From contig NZ_CAKMMF010000002.1 of assembly GCF_927798095.1 (NCBI RefSeq), positions 187,115 to 251,114 on the forward strand: a DNA stretch of 64,000 nucleotides, read 5' to 3'. Of the stretch, positions 52,826 through 63,471 are shown piece after piece; position 1 is the stretch's first letter, and each line of letters begins with the position of its first letter. This DNA comes from Paenibacillus plantiphilus (lineage in GTDB: Bacteria > Bacillota > Bacilli > Paenibacillales > Paenibacillaceae). Under the pieces are notes generated by a model, which did no database searches, was not told the origin of the DNA, and saw nothing but the letters and a program-made list of their open reading frames with translations. The translations under genes were made by a program, and so were the position numbers.

Positions 52826-54088
52826 ATGACTGCTCAATTTCCTGACGGCAACGGCAACAGCAGCACCCGACCATCTGCCGAGACGATATTGCGAGCAAAG
52901 CAATTCAGCGCGAGCAACTACCTGCCATTGCCCATAGTTGTAGAAGAAGCCGGTGGAGTATGGGTGAGAGACGCTGAGGGCAATCGCTACATGGATATGC
53001 TGAGCGCGTACTCCGCCCTGAACGCGGGACATCGCCATCCTCGCATCATTGCTGCCTTGAAGTCGCAGGTCGACAAAGTTACGCTTACCTCGCGCGCCTT
53101 TCACAACGAGCCCTTCGCAGCGCTCTGCGAGCGGCTCTCCGCCTATACCGGCAAACCGCTCTCACTGCTGATGAATACAGGAGCAGAGGCTGTGGAGACG
53201 GCTGTAAAAGCAGCCCGCCGATGGGCTTACCGCAGCAAGGGCGTGCCTTCGGGGCAGGCGGAGATCATCGTCTGCGAAGGAAACTTCCACGGGCGTACAC
53301 TAACAGCGACGTCCTGCTCGTCAACAGCAGACTACCGAGCCGACTTCGGTCCATTCACGCCCGGCTTCCTTACGGTTGCTTACGGGGATGCAGCAGCGCT
53401 GGAGCAAGCGATCTCCCCTCGGACAGCCGCATTCCTCGTCGAACCAATCCAGGGCGAGGCCGGCATTCGCATCCCGCCGGACAACTACTTGAAAGAGGTT
53501 CGCGAGCTGTGCAGCAAACACAACGTCCTGCTCATTGCTGATGAGGTGCAGACGGGCTTCGGCCGAACTGGCGCCCGATTCGCCTGCGACCACGAAGAGG
53601 TCGTTCCCGATCTGTACGTTCTGGGCAAAGCGCTCGGCGGCGGCGTGCTCCCGATATCCGCCGTCGCTGGCGGCACAGACATCCTCGGGCTGTTCGAGCC
53701 CGGCTCGCATGGCTCGACATTCGGCGGCAATCCGCTCGCCTGCGCTGTAGCCCTCGCAGCGCTCGATGTTACCGAGGAGGAGCGGCTCGCCGAGCGCTCG
53801 CTGCGATTGGGCGAGCAGCTGCTCATACGGCTGCGAAATATAAGAAACCCCGCAATCAAAGATGTGCGGGGTCGCGGCTTGTTCATAGGCATGGAGCTGC
53901 ATGAGCCGGCTCGCCCCTATTGCGAGCGGCTCATGGCGCTTGGTTTGCTGTGCAAAGAAACGCACAAGCACACCATTCGTTTCGCGCCGCCGCTAATCAT
54001 TACGGAAGCGGAGCTGGACTACGCAGCTTCCAAGGTTCAGGAAGCGTTCATGCCCCTTGACTTAAGGAACAGCAGCATATTGAACTGA
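52826..54088 (+). CDS. rocD: Ornithine aminotransferase
   Basis: A 420-residue class III PLP aminotransferase converting ornithine and 2-oxoglutarate to glutamate semialdehyde and glutamate in arginine/proline metabolism. The pattern [58 protein letters not shown] and the PLP lysine in [11 protein letters not shown] is typical of RocD, distinct from BioA. ATG 52826 has GGGAGGAG 5-6 nt upstream; the longer frame to 52565 runs over mobA. Its stop is immediately next to the stop of glnS, and I see no terminator between them. Confidence 0.95.
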   Translation: MTAQFPDGNGNSSTRPSAETILRAKQFSASNYLPLPIVVEEAGGVWVRDAEGNRYMDMLSAYSALNAGHRHPRIIAALKSQVDKVTLTSRAFHNEPFAALCERLSAYTGKPLSLLMNTGAEAVETAVKAARRWAYRSKGVPSGQAEIIVCEGNFHGRTLTATSCSSTADYRADFGPFTPGFLTVAYGDAAALEQAISPRTAAFLVEPIQGEAGIRIPPDNYLKEVRELCSKHNVLLIADEVQTGFGRTGARFACDHEEVVPDLYVLGKALGGGVLPISAVAGGTDILGLFEPGSHGSTFGGNPLACAVALAALDVTEEERLAERSLRLGEQLLIRLRNIRNPAIKDVRGRGLFIGMELHEPARPYCERLMALGLLCKETHKHTIRFAPPLIITEAELDYAASKVQEAFMPLDLRNSSILN

Positions 54089-55747
<1,659 letters not shown>

Positions 55748-56377
55748 AGCGACCAACCTTTCCCAACGTAAATTTCTATTCTACTATAATACACAATTTC
55801 CCGGTTGATTATAAGAGAGAACGCAATCCTTGGAGCCTCAGAACCGATGAATGATACAAGAAAATAAGCAGGCTGTCGGGGTCCGCACCGAGCGCCTCAC
55901 CGAGCGCTGCTCCCAGCGCACGTTGTTTCGCTGCATCACGGCATCGGCGGGCCACACCCTAAGACATGGAGCCATCCTCTCGCGAAGGAGTTGCTTCCGC
56001 TGATCGCTTTTGATTGCAGGGCGGCTCTTTGCAGTGCCCATATGCCTTAGCTCGCCTCGTTTGGATATTTACAGTAGTATGGCCTTCGGCAGCAATGTCA
56101 ATCCAGCGCTCATTACCCTATAAGTACTTTCATACGAACCTGTTGAAACCAACCGCTGAATAGGCTTCAGCAGGCATAAAATTGAATACATGAGGCCACG
56201 ACGAACAAAGAAGAACCTTCAGGCTGCTGCATCATGCATAGCCTCGAAGGTTCTTTGGTATAGTCTTGAAGATTCTTCTTTTACAACCTCAAAGGTTCCT
56301 TTGTACAGCCCTTGAAAAGTTCTGCTTGTATAGGTATAGCGAGCGAGTGGCAGGGGAACCTGCTAATAAAGCGAAGG
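55748..56377. other. Gene-free stretch upstream of glnS with hairpins
   Basis: No gene was found in about 620 bp. A hairpin of AAGAACCTTC (56211-56220) and GAAGGTTCTT (56246-56255), with inner AGGCT/AGCCT, could end the glutathione peroxidase transcript, though it lacks a T-tract. Similar AACCTTC/GAAGGTTC blocks recur up to about 56310. No T-box sequence element or specifier hairpin was recognised for glnS. Confidence 0.5.
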
Positions 56378-56926
56378 TTACAGCAGCGCTTCAATATCCG
56401 CCTTCATATCGAGCGGCTCCACCGTCGATTCAAAGCGCTTGACAACCCGCCCCTCACGGTCGACGAGGAACTTCGTGAAGTTCCATTTGATCGAATTATC
56501 GATCATCCAGTGCGGAAGCTTTTCATTCAAAAATGAATGCAGCATTTTACCGCTAGGCTGCGTAGTGTCGAAGCCCTGGAACGGAGCAGCTTCCGTCAAA
56601 TATTGAAACACCGGATGCGCATTCTCATCCCGGACATCCGTTTTCGCGAATAACGGGAACGTAACACCGTAATTAATCTGGCAAAAGCTTTGCACATCCG
56701 AGTTGCTGCCCGGCTCCTGCTCTCCAAACTGATTAGAAGGAAACCCAATGATTTCAAGTCCTTCGCTTTGATACTGCTCATACAGCTTCTGAAGGTCTGT
56801 ATATTGCGGCGTAAATCCGCATTTGCTGGCGGTATTGACTACGAGCAGCACCTTGCCCTTATAATCGGACAATGCCTTAGCCCCTCCATTAATCGTCTCT
56901 GCTTGAAAATCATATAGTGTAGTCAT
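56378..56926 (-). CDS. Glutathione peroxidase family thiol peroxidase (BsaA-like)
   Basis: A 182-residue thioredoxin-fold peroxidase with peroxidatic Cys36 in NTASKCGFTPQY, the Gln in FPSNQFGEQEPGS and the Trp-Asn in IKWNFTKFLVDREG, completing the catalytic tetrad. In Bacillota such cysteine enzymes use thioredoxin to reduce hydroperoxides. ATG 56926 has AGGAGG 9 nt upstream; the longer frame to 56989 lacks signals. It lies 144 bp downstream of an OhrR-type regulator gene on the same strand, suggesting organic peroxide control. Confidence 0.94.
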   Translation of the reverse strand: MTTLYDFQAETINGGAKALSDYKGKVLLVVNTASKCGFTPQYTDLQKLYEQYQSEGLEIIGFPSNQFGEQEPGSNSDVQSFCQINYGVTFPLFAKTDVRDENAHPVFQYLTEAAPFQGFDTTQPSGKMLHSFLNEKLPHWMIDNSIKWNFTKFLVDREGRVVKRFESTVEPLDMKADIEALL

Positions 56927-57070
56927 CGTTGGTATCCTCCTATAATTTAATTTCTTGCGAAGGCAGTGCGTTCTAGCAGTCCGAAGCACGTCCGGGCGTT
57001 AAGCCAAGCGATAGCAGTCTCCATCCAAACTGCCGAAGCTCGTTCTGGCAGCGCACACAGTCGCCTCCGC

Positions 57071-57526
57071 TTAGTCCAAATTGCTGTACTCGCTTTGATG
57101 AATCGTCTCGGTCAGCTTGTGAAGCTGCTCTCTTAGCAGCGATAATTCTTCCAGCGGCAAGCTAGTCTGACATAGCACCTTGTCTGGAATTTCAAGAACA
57201 AGAGACTCCAGCGCCCGGCCTTGCTCCGTTAATCGGACAATAACACTTCGTTCGTCAGCGGCATTCCGTTCTCGAATAATCAACCCCGCTGCCTGAAGCT
57301 TCTTCAGCAAGGGTGTGAGCGTTCCAGAATCGAGATGCAATCGCTGCCCCAGTGTTTTCACTGGTATTTCATCTGTCTCCCACAGGACGAGCATCGTCAC
57401 ATACTGGGTATAGGTCAGCCCGAGCTCATCAAGAAAAGGCCGATACAGCTTCGTCACCTCTCTGGCACAAGCATACAGGGCAAAACAAAGCTGATTATCC
57501 AATCGAAGCCTGTCATTACGACTCAT
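57071..57526 (-). CDS. ohrR: MarR-family organic peroxide sensor OhrR
   Basis: A 151-residue MarR-type repressor. The sensing cysteine is Cys14 in LDNQLCFALYAC, equivalent to the reactive Cys15 of Bacillus subtilis OhrR, and the tyrosine in YRPFLDELGLTYTQY is conserved. The winged helix reads LGQRLHLDSGTLTPLLKKLQ and NAADERSVIVRLTEQG. ATG 57526 has GGGGGTGAGG 8 nt upstream; ATG 57568 is an alternative without a ribosome site. A near-exact OhrR operator overlaps the -35 of its promoter, so it regulates itself and probably the peroxidase gene downstream. Confidence 0.93.
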   Translation of the reverse strand: MSRNDRLRLDNQLCFALYACAREVTKLYRPFLDELGLTYTQYVTMLVLWETDEIPVKTLGQRLHLDSGTLTPLLKKLQAAGLIIRERNAADERSVIVRLTEQGRALESLVLEIPDKVLCQTSLPLEELSLLREQLHKLTETIHQSEYSNLD

Positions 57527-57571
57527 ACCTTCCGCCTCACCCCCTGTTTTGTCGACTGTCGATATCATTAG

Positions 57572-57600
57572 TATTTAATAAAATTAAATTGTATACAATC
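57572..57600 (-). promoter_or_regulatory. OhrR operator and promoter
   Basis: The plus strand reads AAATTAAATTGTATACAATC (57581-57600), containing the 12-bp palindrome ATTGTATACAAT and resembling half of the B. subtilis ohrA operator. On the minus strand TTGTAT (57598-57593) can serve as -35, with a 17-nt spacer and AATACT as -10. Confidence 0.82.
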
Positions 57601-57647
57601 AATATACATATAATATCAAGTACCGCTGCACGAGTCAAGCGTCCTGT

Positions 57648-58877
57648 CTATTCAACCTGAATGTGTACCGGCTGGGTATGCTCCTCCGCTTCTGCAGGTG
57701 ATATTTTATGAAAACCATTGTCTCCCCAACCCCACATCGTTCCATCTCGTTTCATCGCTAACGAATGGTTCATGCCTGCAGCAATGGAGGCCACATGGTC
57801 AAGTCCTGCAACTTGCTTCGGAATAGAACGGCTGCCGTGCTCCTTCAGATGCCCTTCACCCAAGTAACTTTTCTCCTGATCGCCCCACTCCCACACATTT
57901 CCGCTGCCATCAAGAGCCAGAGCGTAACTCAATCCGGCAGAGATCTCTACAATATTGCTTAGATCTTTGGTTTGGGAGGGCAGCTTGATGTTGTTATCCA
58001 GTCCGTTCCGATCGATAGGAGTGCCATCGCCAATCTCTCCTGAAGAATTGCTTCCCCAGGCCCATACCTCTCCTTCCTTGGTTAATGCCATGGAAAAGTC
58101 GTAGCCAGCATCAATAGCCGTTATATTGCTCAATGATTCAATTTGTTTCGGAGAAGACTTAGGAACGTCAGTCCCGTCTCCGAGCTGCCCGGATTCGTTG
58201 GCCCCCCATGCCCATACCGTTCCGTTCTCAGCCAATGCCAAAGCATGCTTATCACCTGCGGCAATATCCATCATCTTAGGTATTCCCGTAATTTGTGCAG
58301 GTACAAAAACTTCCTTGTAATCAAACGTGTCCGGATCAGAACCCAAATCAATCTCATCGCCATTGCCCAGTTGGCCTGTATAGTTCGTCCCCAACGACCA
58401 CACCGTACCATCCTCCTGCAAAACAACGAGAAAGGAGTTGCCGATCGCCACTTTACTTACATGGGCTAATCCTTCCACCCGCCGGGGAGAGATTTCTCTT
58501 TCCTCCGTATCGAATATCGAACCATTGCTCCCCCAAACCCATAAAGCCCCGTCATGCGCAGCAGCAACGCCCCATTTGGCGTCTATGAATTTGATATCCT
58601 CTATCTCTTCAACAAGCTGTGGCGCATCGTTAGCTACATCTGGAGTGAAATAGACTGCATCATGCAGTTTCATGCCCCAATGATACACGCTGCCTCCTTC
58701 CATAAGCGCCAAGGAGAACAGACTCCCAGCAGCGATGTCTTTGATCTTGTTGTCTGAATTCCCCAATGCTGCTTTATCTAAAAGGGTATTACGATCTGAC
58801 GCAACCATATAAACGGAAACAGCCACGATCAGAATGCCTGCCACGATTCCAATGTATAGCTTGCTTGCGAACCTCAT
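57648..58877 (-). CDS. Membrane-anchored RCC1-repeat beta-propeller protein
   Basis: A 409-residue protein. An N-terminal uncleaved-looking helix (LYIGIVAGILIVAVSVYMV, about 7-25) anchors it, with the rest outside. The body is seven-blade-like, with RCC1 repeats marked by WAWGANESGQLGDGT, WAWGSNSSGEIGDGT, WSLGTNYTGQLGNGD and a repeated ALALxxxGxVWxWG frame. Bacterial RCC1 proteins are usually surface interaction modules of unknown role. The stop lies about 50 bp from the OhrR operator. The sequence around the start has GGAAGGGAAG upstream of ATG 58877. Confidence 0.88.
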   Translation of the reverse strand: MRFASKLYIGIVAGILIVAVSVYMVASDRNTLLDKAALGNSDNKIKDIAAGSLFSLALMEGGSVYHWGMKLHDAVYFTPDVANDAPQLVEEIEDIKFIDAKWGVAAAHDGALWVWGSNGSIFDTEEREISPRRVEGLAHVSKVAIGNSFLVVLQEDGTVWSLGTNYTGQLGNGDEIDLGSDPDTFDYKEVFVPAQITGIPKMMDIAAGDKHALALAENGTVWAWGANESGQLGDGTDVPKSSPKQIESLSNITAIDAGYDFSMALTKEGEVWAWGSNSSGEIGDGTPIDRNGLDNNIKLPSQTKDLSNIVEISAGLSYALALDGSGNVWEWGDQEKSYLGEGHLKEHGSRSIPKQVAGLDHVASIAAGMNHSLAMKRDGTMWGWGDNGFHKISPAEAEEHTQPVHIQVE

Positions 58878-59098
58878 GCCACTCTTCCCTTCCTTCCAAT
58901 CCTAATCAGCTATTTATACTTCTACGAAAAAATGTAAAATCCTGCGAGTGATAGCTGCAACGCGCGGTCACCCCCTGTCCTCCTCAGAATCGGGACGATT
59001 CTCGCCCTGAGCCAAGGGGATAGTGGCCATAAGGCGCTCCCCCTCCAGCAGAACCCCCTCTTTACAGTGAGCCTATTGTTTGATAAACTGGCTACGCT

Positions 59099-59136
59099 AA
59101 TTGTTAACCAACATTATTTATACATGGTTAACAATT
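59099..59136 (+). promoter_or_regulatory. BirA operator of the biotin operon
   Basis: AATTGTTAACC (59099-59109) and GGTTAACAATT (59126-59136) form a perfect 11-bp inverted repeat separated by 16 bp, the form bound by biotin-protein ligase/repressor BirA in Bacillota. A possible -10 (TATACA, 59119-59124) lies between the half sites. The bioA start codon is 24 bp downstream. Confidence 0.93.
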
Positions 59137-59160
59137 AAAAGAATCGGAGCGTGATCCCTC

Positions 59161-60522
59161 ATGGCATTGGAATATGAATATTTGGCGGCTATGAACAAGG
59201 CGCACTTATGGCATCCTTTTACGCAAATGAAAGACTACAACAGCACGGACCCGCTCATTATTGAACGGGGTGAGGGCGTTAAGCTGTACGATGTGCAGGG
59301 ACGCGCCTATTATGATGGATTCTCGTCGGTTTGGCTCAATGTGCACGGTCATAATGTGCCCGAGCTGAATCAGGCTATCATCGATCAACTACAGAAGGTT
59401 GCTCACTCCACCCTGCTCGGCATGGCGAACGTGCCTGCCATCGAACTCGCAGGAAAGCTGTCAGCTATCGCTCCCGAAGGTTTGACGAAGGTGTTCTTCT
59501 CAGACTCTGGCGCGACAGGCGTGGAGATCGCATTGAAGATGGCTTTTCAATATTGGCACAATCGAGGCATAACGGGGAAACAAAATTTCATAACGATGAG
59601 AGAAGCCTATCATGGAGATACCATCGGCGCGGTAAGCGTGGGCGCGATTCCGCTCTATCATGAACGGTTCCGCCCGCTGCTTTTTCAACCCTATGTCATT
59701 CCATATCCGCAAGCCTATCGCCACTCCGGCGGTGCTGCTGGCGCAATGGAGGATACTCTCGCCTCCTTGCGCGACACCCTGCAGAAACATGGCCATGAAA
59801 TTGCGGCGCTCATCGTCGAGCCCATTGTACAGGGAGCCAGCGGCATGATGATTATGCCTTCCGGCTGCCTCACTGAAATCGCGGCGTTATGCCGCCAGCA
59901 CGATGTGCTGCTCATTGCCGATGAGGTGGCGACCGGCTTTGGACGGACAGGAGCCATGTTCGCTTGTGATCTGGAGCAAGTGTCTCCCGATCTGATGGTT
60001 GTCGGCAAAGGGTTGACAGGCGGCTACCTGCCTGTTGCCGCGACGCTGGCTACGGATGAGGTTTACAGCTCTTTTTATGCTGATTATGAGGAACAGAAAA
60101 CTTTTTTCCATGGCCATTCATTTACCGGCAATCCGCTTGGCTGCGCTGTGGCGCTTGCCAGCATCAAGCTGTTCGAGGAACGCCGCATTGTAGAGGGTAC
60201 TGTGGCCAAAGCCGCCAGTGTGGCTCGAAGACTTGCCCCTCTCGCCCAATGGCCTCATGTCGGTGATATTCGGCAGCAGGGACTTATGATCGGCATTGAG
60301 CTGGTGCGCGATAAGGCAACCAAAGAGCCCTACGCTTGGGAAGATCGCATCGGCGTTCGCACCTCGCTGCGGGCAAGAGAGCTCGGAATGCTGACGCGTC
60401 CACTCGGCAATATCGTCGTCTTTATTCCACCGCTGTCCAGTACGGAGGCAGAGCTTGCAGCCATGACAGACATTCTCGCTGCCGCCATCCAAGATGTGAC
60501 TCAGAAGGATTGGCGGCCATGA
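59161..60522 (+). CDS. bioA: Adenosylmethionine-8-amino-7-oxononanoate aminotransferase
   Basis: A 453-residue class III PLP enzyme making 7,8-diaminopelargonate. Typical BioA features are HLWHPFTQMKDY at the N-terminus, SVWLNVHGHNVPELNQAI, FFSDSGATGVEIALKMA, LIADEVATGFGRTG and the PLP lysine in MVVGKGLTGGYLPVAAT. The bioA-first order with its BirA operator, and the stop overlapping the bioD start (ATGA), show one operon. The start codon is preceded by CGGAGCG at about 11 nt. Confidence 0.96.
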   Translation: MALEYEYLAAMNKAHLWHPFTQMKDYNSTDPLIIERGEGVKLYDVQGRAYYDGFSSVWLNVHGHNVPELNQAIIDQLQKVAHSTLLGMANVPAIELAGKLSAIAPEGLTKVFFSDSGATGVEIALKMAFQYWHNRGITGKQNFITMREAYHGDTIGAVSVGAIPLYHERFRPLLFQPYVIPYPQAYRHSGGAAGAMEDTLASLRDTLQKHGHEIAALIVEPIVQGASGMMIMPSGCLTEIAALCRQHDVLLIADEVATGFGRTGAMFACDLEQVSPDLMVVGKGLTGGYLPVAATLATDEVYSSFYADYEEQKTFFHGHSFTGNPLGCAVALASIKLFEERRIVEGTVAKAASVARRLAPLAQWPHVGDIRQQGLMIGIELVRDKATKEPYAWEDRIGVRTSLRARELGMLTRPLGNIVVFIPPLSSTEAELAAMTDILAAAIQDVTQKDWRP

Positions 60523-61250
60523 CTCTGAGTCAAGCGCGTGGACTTTTCGTGACAGGCACTGACACAGGTGTCGGCAAAACGGTCATTACCGCAGCGCTTG
60601 CCGCCGCCTTGCGGGCTGAAGGCCGAAACATCGGCGTATGGAAGCCTGTTCAATCCGGGGCGCTGCTGGGGAGCGGCATTACCGATGCCGAGCGGCTGCT
60701 GCAAGGCTCAGGCATCAATGAGCTTCCCGAATCGGTAGCTCCCTATACCTTCGAAGCTCCCTTGACACCGTTGCTCGCGGCTCGGGCCGCCCATGTGGAG
60801 CTCACGCTGGAGGCTCTGAGCGCAAGCGGACTCCCGCTCATGGCGCGTTACGATTCACTGCTCATTGAGGGCGCGGGCGGCATTGCCGTTCCGCTGACGA
60901 ATGAGGCGCTCGTCATTGATTGGATCGCTGAGCTCGGTACGCCCGTGTTGATCGTTGCCCGTTCCTCTCTTGGCACCATCAACCATACGCTGCTGACAGC
61001 AGCTATGCTCAAGCAGCGCGGCATTCCCGTCGTTGGTGTCGTATTGAATGATGGTTTTGAGGAGGCCATCCATGACGCAGAAGACCCCAGCACTTCTACG
61101 AATGCAGCTCTAATTGAGCAGTTTGGCGACGGCCTGCGAGTGCTTGGCCGATTCCCCCGAATTGTGGAGGAAAGGCCGAGCCCTGCGAAGCTGGCGGACC
61201 TCATCGGTCGAACGATAGATTTGTCGCCTGTGAGACAGGCTTTGGAATAG
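60519..61250 (+). CDS. bioD: Dethiobiotin synthetase
   Basis: A 243-residue ATP-dependent carboxylase closing the ureido ring of dethiobiotin. The P-loop FVTGTDTGVGKTVITAAL lies at residues 10-27; KPVQSG, LIEGAGGIAVPL and VGVVLND follow. ATG 60519 overlaps the bioA stop by four bases, so translation is coupled; codons upstream in the same frame overlap bioA. It is followed by bioB after 25 bp. Confidence 0.96.
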   Translation: MTLSQARGLFVTGTDTGVGKTVITAALAAALRAEGRNIGVWKPVQSGALLGSGITDAERLLQGSGINELPESVAPYTFEAPLTPLLAARAAHVELTLEALSASGLPLMARYDSLLIEGAGGIAVPLTNEALVIDWIAELGTPVLIVARSSLGTINHTLLTAAMLKQRGIPVVGVVLNDGFEEAIHDAEDPSTSTNAALIEQFGDGLRVLGRFPRIVEERPSPAKLADLIGRTIDLSPVRQALE

Positions 61251-61275
61251 ACAGTTACCTTGGGAGGATGATTAG

Positions 61276-62274
61276 ATGACAACTTTATCAGCCACAACAG
61301 ATTGGCAGCTTTTAGCACAAAAAGCACTGAGTGGAGCAAGATTGACGATGGAAGAAGCGTTGGCTGTTCTGGAGGCGGATAATGATGAGGTGCTGCCGAT
61401 TCTGCAGGCCGCCTTCACGGTGCGGAAGCATTACTACGGCAAGAAGGTAAAGCTCAATATGATCATTAATGCCAAAAGCGGCCTGTGCCCGGAAGACTGC
61501 GGCTACTGCTCGCAATCCATTGTTTCGACTGCGCCCGTGAAGAAGTACACCTTGCTTGACAAGGATACGCTGCTGGCAGGCGCTCGTGAAGCGATGTCGC
61601 GAAAAGCAGGCACATACTGCATCGTAGCAGCAGGCAAAGGTCCGACAGACAAGGAGCTGGAGCAGGTCGTAGAAGCAGTTAAGGAAATCCGCGACACGAT
61701 GCCGCTCAAAATCTGCGCATGCCTTGGCATCCTCAAGGACGGACAAGCGAAGAAGCTGGCTGAAGCCGGTGTTCACCGCTACAATCACAATCTGAATACG
61801 AGCCGAGCGAACTATCCCTCCATCACAACAACCCACACCTATGATCAGCGGATCGAAACGGTCGAGGAGGTCAAATCCTATGGCATGTCCCCTTGCTCCG
61901 GCGTTATTATCGGCATGGGCGAATCGATGCAGGAAATCGTCGAGATGGCTTATTCGCTTCGCGACCTGGATGCGGACTCCATACCGATTAACTTCCTCAA
62001 TGCAATCCCGGGAACTCCCTTGGAAAATGCAGGGCGCACGCCAGCTATGACAGCATTGAAGGTGCTGGCCTTATTCCGTTTCATCTGTCCATCCAAAGAA
62101 ATCCGTGTAGCTGGCGGACGTGAAGTTAATCTGCGCACCCTGCAGCCCCTGTCGCTCTATGCAGCCAACTCGCTGTTCGTCGGTGATTATTTGACCACAG
62201 CGGGCCAGGAAGTAACGTCCGACCATCACATCATTGAAGATATGGGCTTCGAGATCGAAATGTGTGCGCTCTAG
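61276..62274 (+). CDS. bioB: Biotin synthase
   Basis: A 332-residue radical-SAM enzyme inserting sulfur into dethiobiotin. The radical-SAM cluster is CPEDCGYC (Cys71, Cys75, Cys78). Residues for the auxiliary [2Fe-2S] cluster are in TYCIVAAGKGPT and KICACLGIL, with Arg in SKEIRVAGGREVN. GGGAGGATGATTAG precedes the ATG, one of the best sites in the operon. Confidence 0.97.
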   Translation: MTTLSATTDWQLLAQKALSGARLTMEEALAVLEADNDEVLPILQAAFTVRKHYYGKKVKLNMIINAKSGLCPEDCGYCSQSIVSTAPVKKYTLLDKDTLLAGAREAMSRKAGTYCIVAAGKGPTDKELEQVVEAVKEIRDTMPLKICACLGILKDGQAKKLAEAGVHRYNHNLNTSRANYPSITTTHTYDQRIETVEEVKSYGMSPCSGVIIGMGESMQEIVEMAYSLRDLDADSIPINFLNAIPGTPLENAGRTPAMTALKVLALFRFICPSKEIRVAGGREVNLRTLQPLSLYAANSLFVGDYLTTAGQEVTSDHHIIEDMGFEIEMCAL

Positions 62275-62286
62275 GCGGTGCATGGT

Positions 62287-63471
62287 ATGACGATGAAATG
62301 GATGGAGCAGGAGCTCCAATCACTGGCTGGCGAAGCGCTCGAACGGAAGCTCCGCGACAGCGCCCCTGTCTCCGGTCGGCCAGGCTACATATTGCGGGAC
62401 GGGCAGGAGCTGCTCAATCTGTCGTCCAACGATTACCTTGGTCTTGCACAGCATCCCGCGATTATTGAAGCTATGCGCACGGCGCTCTTGACCGAAGGCG
62501 CAGGATCAGGGGCATCGCGCCTCGTCACCGGCAATCGGACACCCTATCGCGAGCTGGAGGATGCGCTTGCGGATTGGCAGCAATGCGGCGCGGCGCTTGT
62601 TGCCGCGAATGGCTATATGGCCAACACAGGCGTCATAAGCGCCCTCGTCGGTCGTGGCGATGTCGTGTTCAGCGACCGGCTTAACCATGCGAGCATTGTG
62701 GATGGCGTGGCGCTTAGCCGTGCGGAGCATGCCCGTTATCGCCATAACGATATGGAGCATTTGCGCCATCTGCTGCACAAGCATCGCGGGGCAAGGCGCA
62801 AGCTCATTGTGACAGACACGATTTTCTCGATGGATGGCGATCAAGCGCTGCTGCATGAGCTGGTGCAGCTCAAAGGACAGCACGGCGCGATGCTCATGGT
62901 AGACGAGGCGCATAGCGGCGGCATATACGGCGGGAACGGCGAAGGTCTATGCCATTCACTCGGCATACATAGCGACATCGACATCCATATGGGAACGTTC
63001 AGCAAAGCCTTCGGCTTATACGGCGCATATGTATGCGGCAGTGAAACGCTTGTACGCTGGCTCGTCAACAGAGCAAGGCCATTTATTTACTCTACAGCGC
63101 TGCCCCCCTCCATCTTAGCCGGTATTTCGCAATCGCTTGAGATTGTGCGAAGTGAGAGTGACAGACGCCGGCTGCTCCTCGCAGCAAGCCGCAAATTCCG
63201 CACTATGCTGAGGGACGGCGGCTTCCAGACCAGCGACGGCGACTCGCCCATTGTGCCCGTCATTGTCGGCGACAATGCGGCAGCTCTGCGGTTCAGCGCA
63301 GAGCTGCAAGAGGCGGGCATCGCAGCTGTTGCGATTCGCCCGCCCACTGTGCCGGAGGGGACAGCCCGGATCCGCTTCTCGCTGTCCGCTGTCCACACAG
63401 AGCGCGAGCTGGAGCAAGCGGCCTCATGCATCCGCAGCATCGGCTTGAAGCTGGGGGTGCTGCCGCTATGA
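62287..63471 (+). CDS. bioF: 8-amino-7-oxononanoate synthase
   Basis: A 394-residue PLP-dependent alpha-oxoamine synthase condensing pimeloyl thioester with alanine. Recognisable blocks are LNLSSNDYLGLAQHP, GAGSGASRLVTGN, SDRLNHASIVDG, MVDEAHSGGIYG and the PLP lysine in MGTFSKAFGLYGAY. The start could be ATG 62287 or ATG 62293; AGGCGG is 8 nt before the former, and an upstream GTG at 62278 is less likely. It lies 12 bp after bioB and its stop overlaps the next start. Confidence 0.95.
   Translation: MTMKWMEQELQSLAGEALERKLRDSAPVSGRPGYILRDGQELLNLSSNDYLGLAQHPAIIEAMRTALLTEGAGSGASRLVTGNRTPYRELEDALADWQQCGAALVAANGYMANTGVISALVGRGDVVFSDRLNHASIVDGVALSRAEHARYRHNDMEHLRHLLHKHRGARRKLIVTDTIFSMDGDQALLHELVQLKGQHGAMLMVDEAHSGGIYGGNGEGLCHSLGIHSDIDIHMGTFSKAFGLYGAYVCGSETLVRWLVNRARPFIYSTALPPSILAGISQSLEIVRSESDRRRLLLAASRKFRTMLRDGGFQTSDGDSPIVPVIVGDNAAALRFSAELQEAGIAAVAIRPPTVPEGTARIRFSLSAVHTERELEQAASCIRSIGLKLGVLPL

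Noticed and set aside
55748-56377. T-box leader for glnS
   Set aside because: No AGGGTGGNACCGCG-type T-box sequence or specifier hairpin could be found in this stretch.
59161-60522. Possibility that bioA and rocD are duplicates of one aminotransferase
   Set aside because: Their motifs differ in the family-specific way (substrate regions and operon context), so they are separate class III enzymes.
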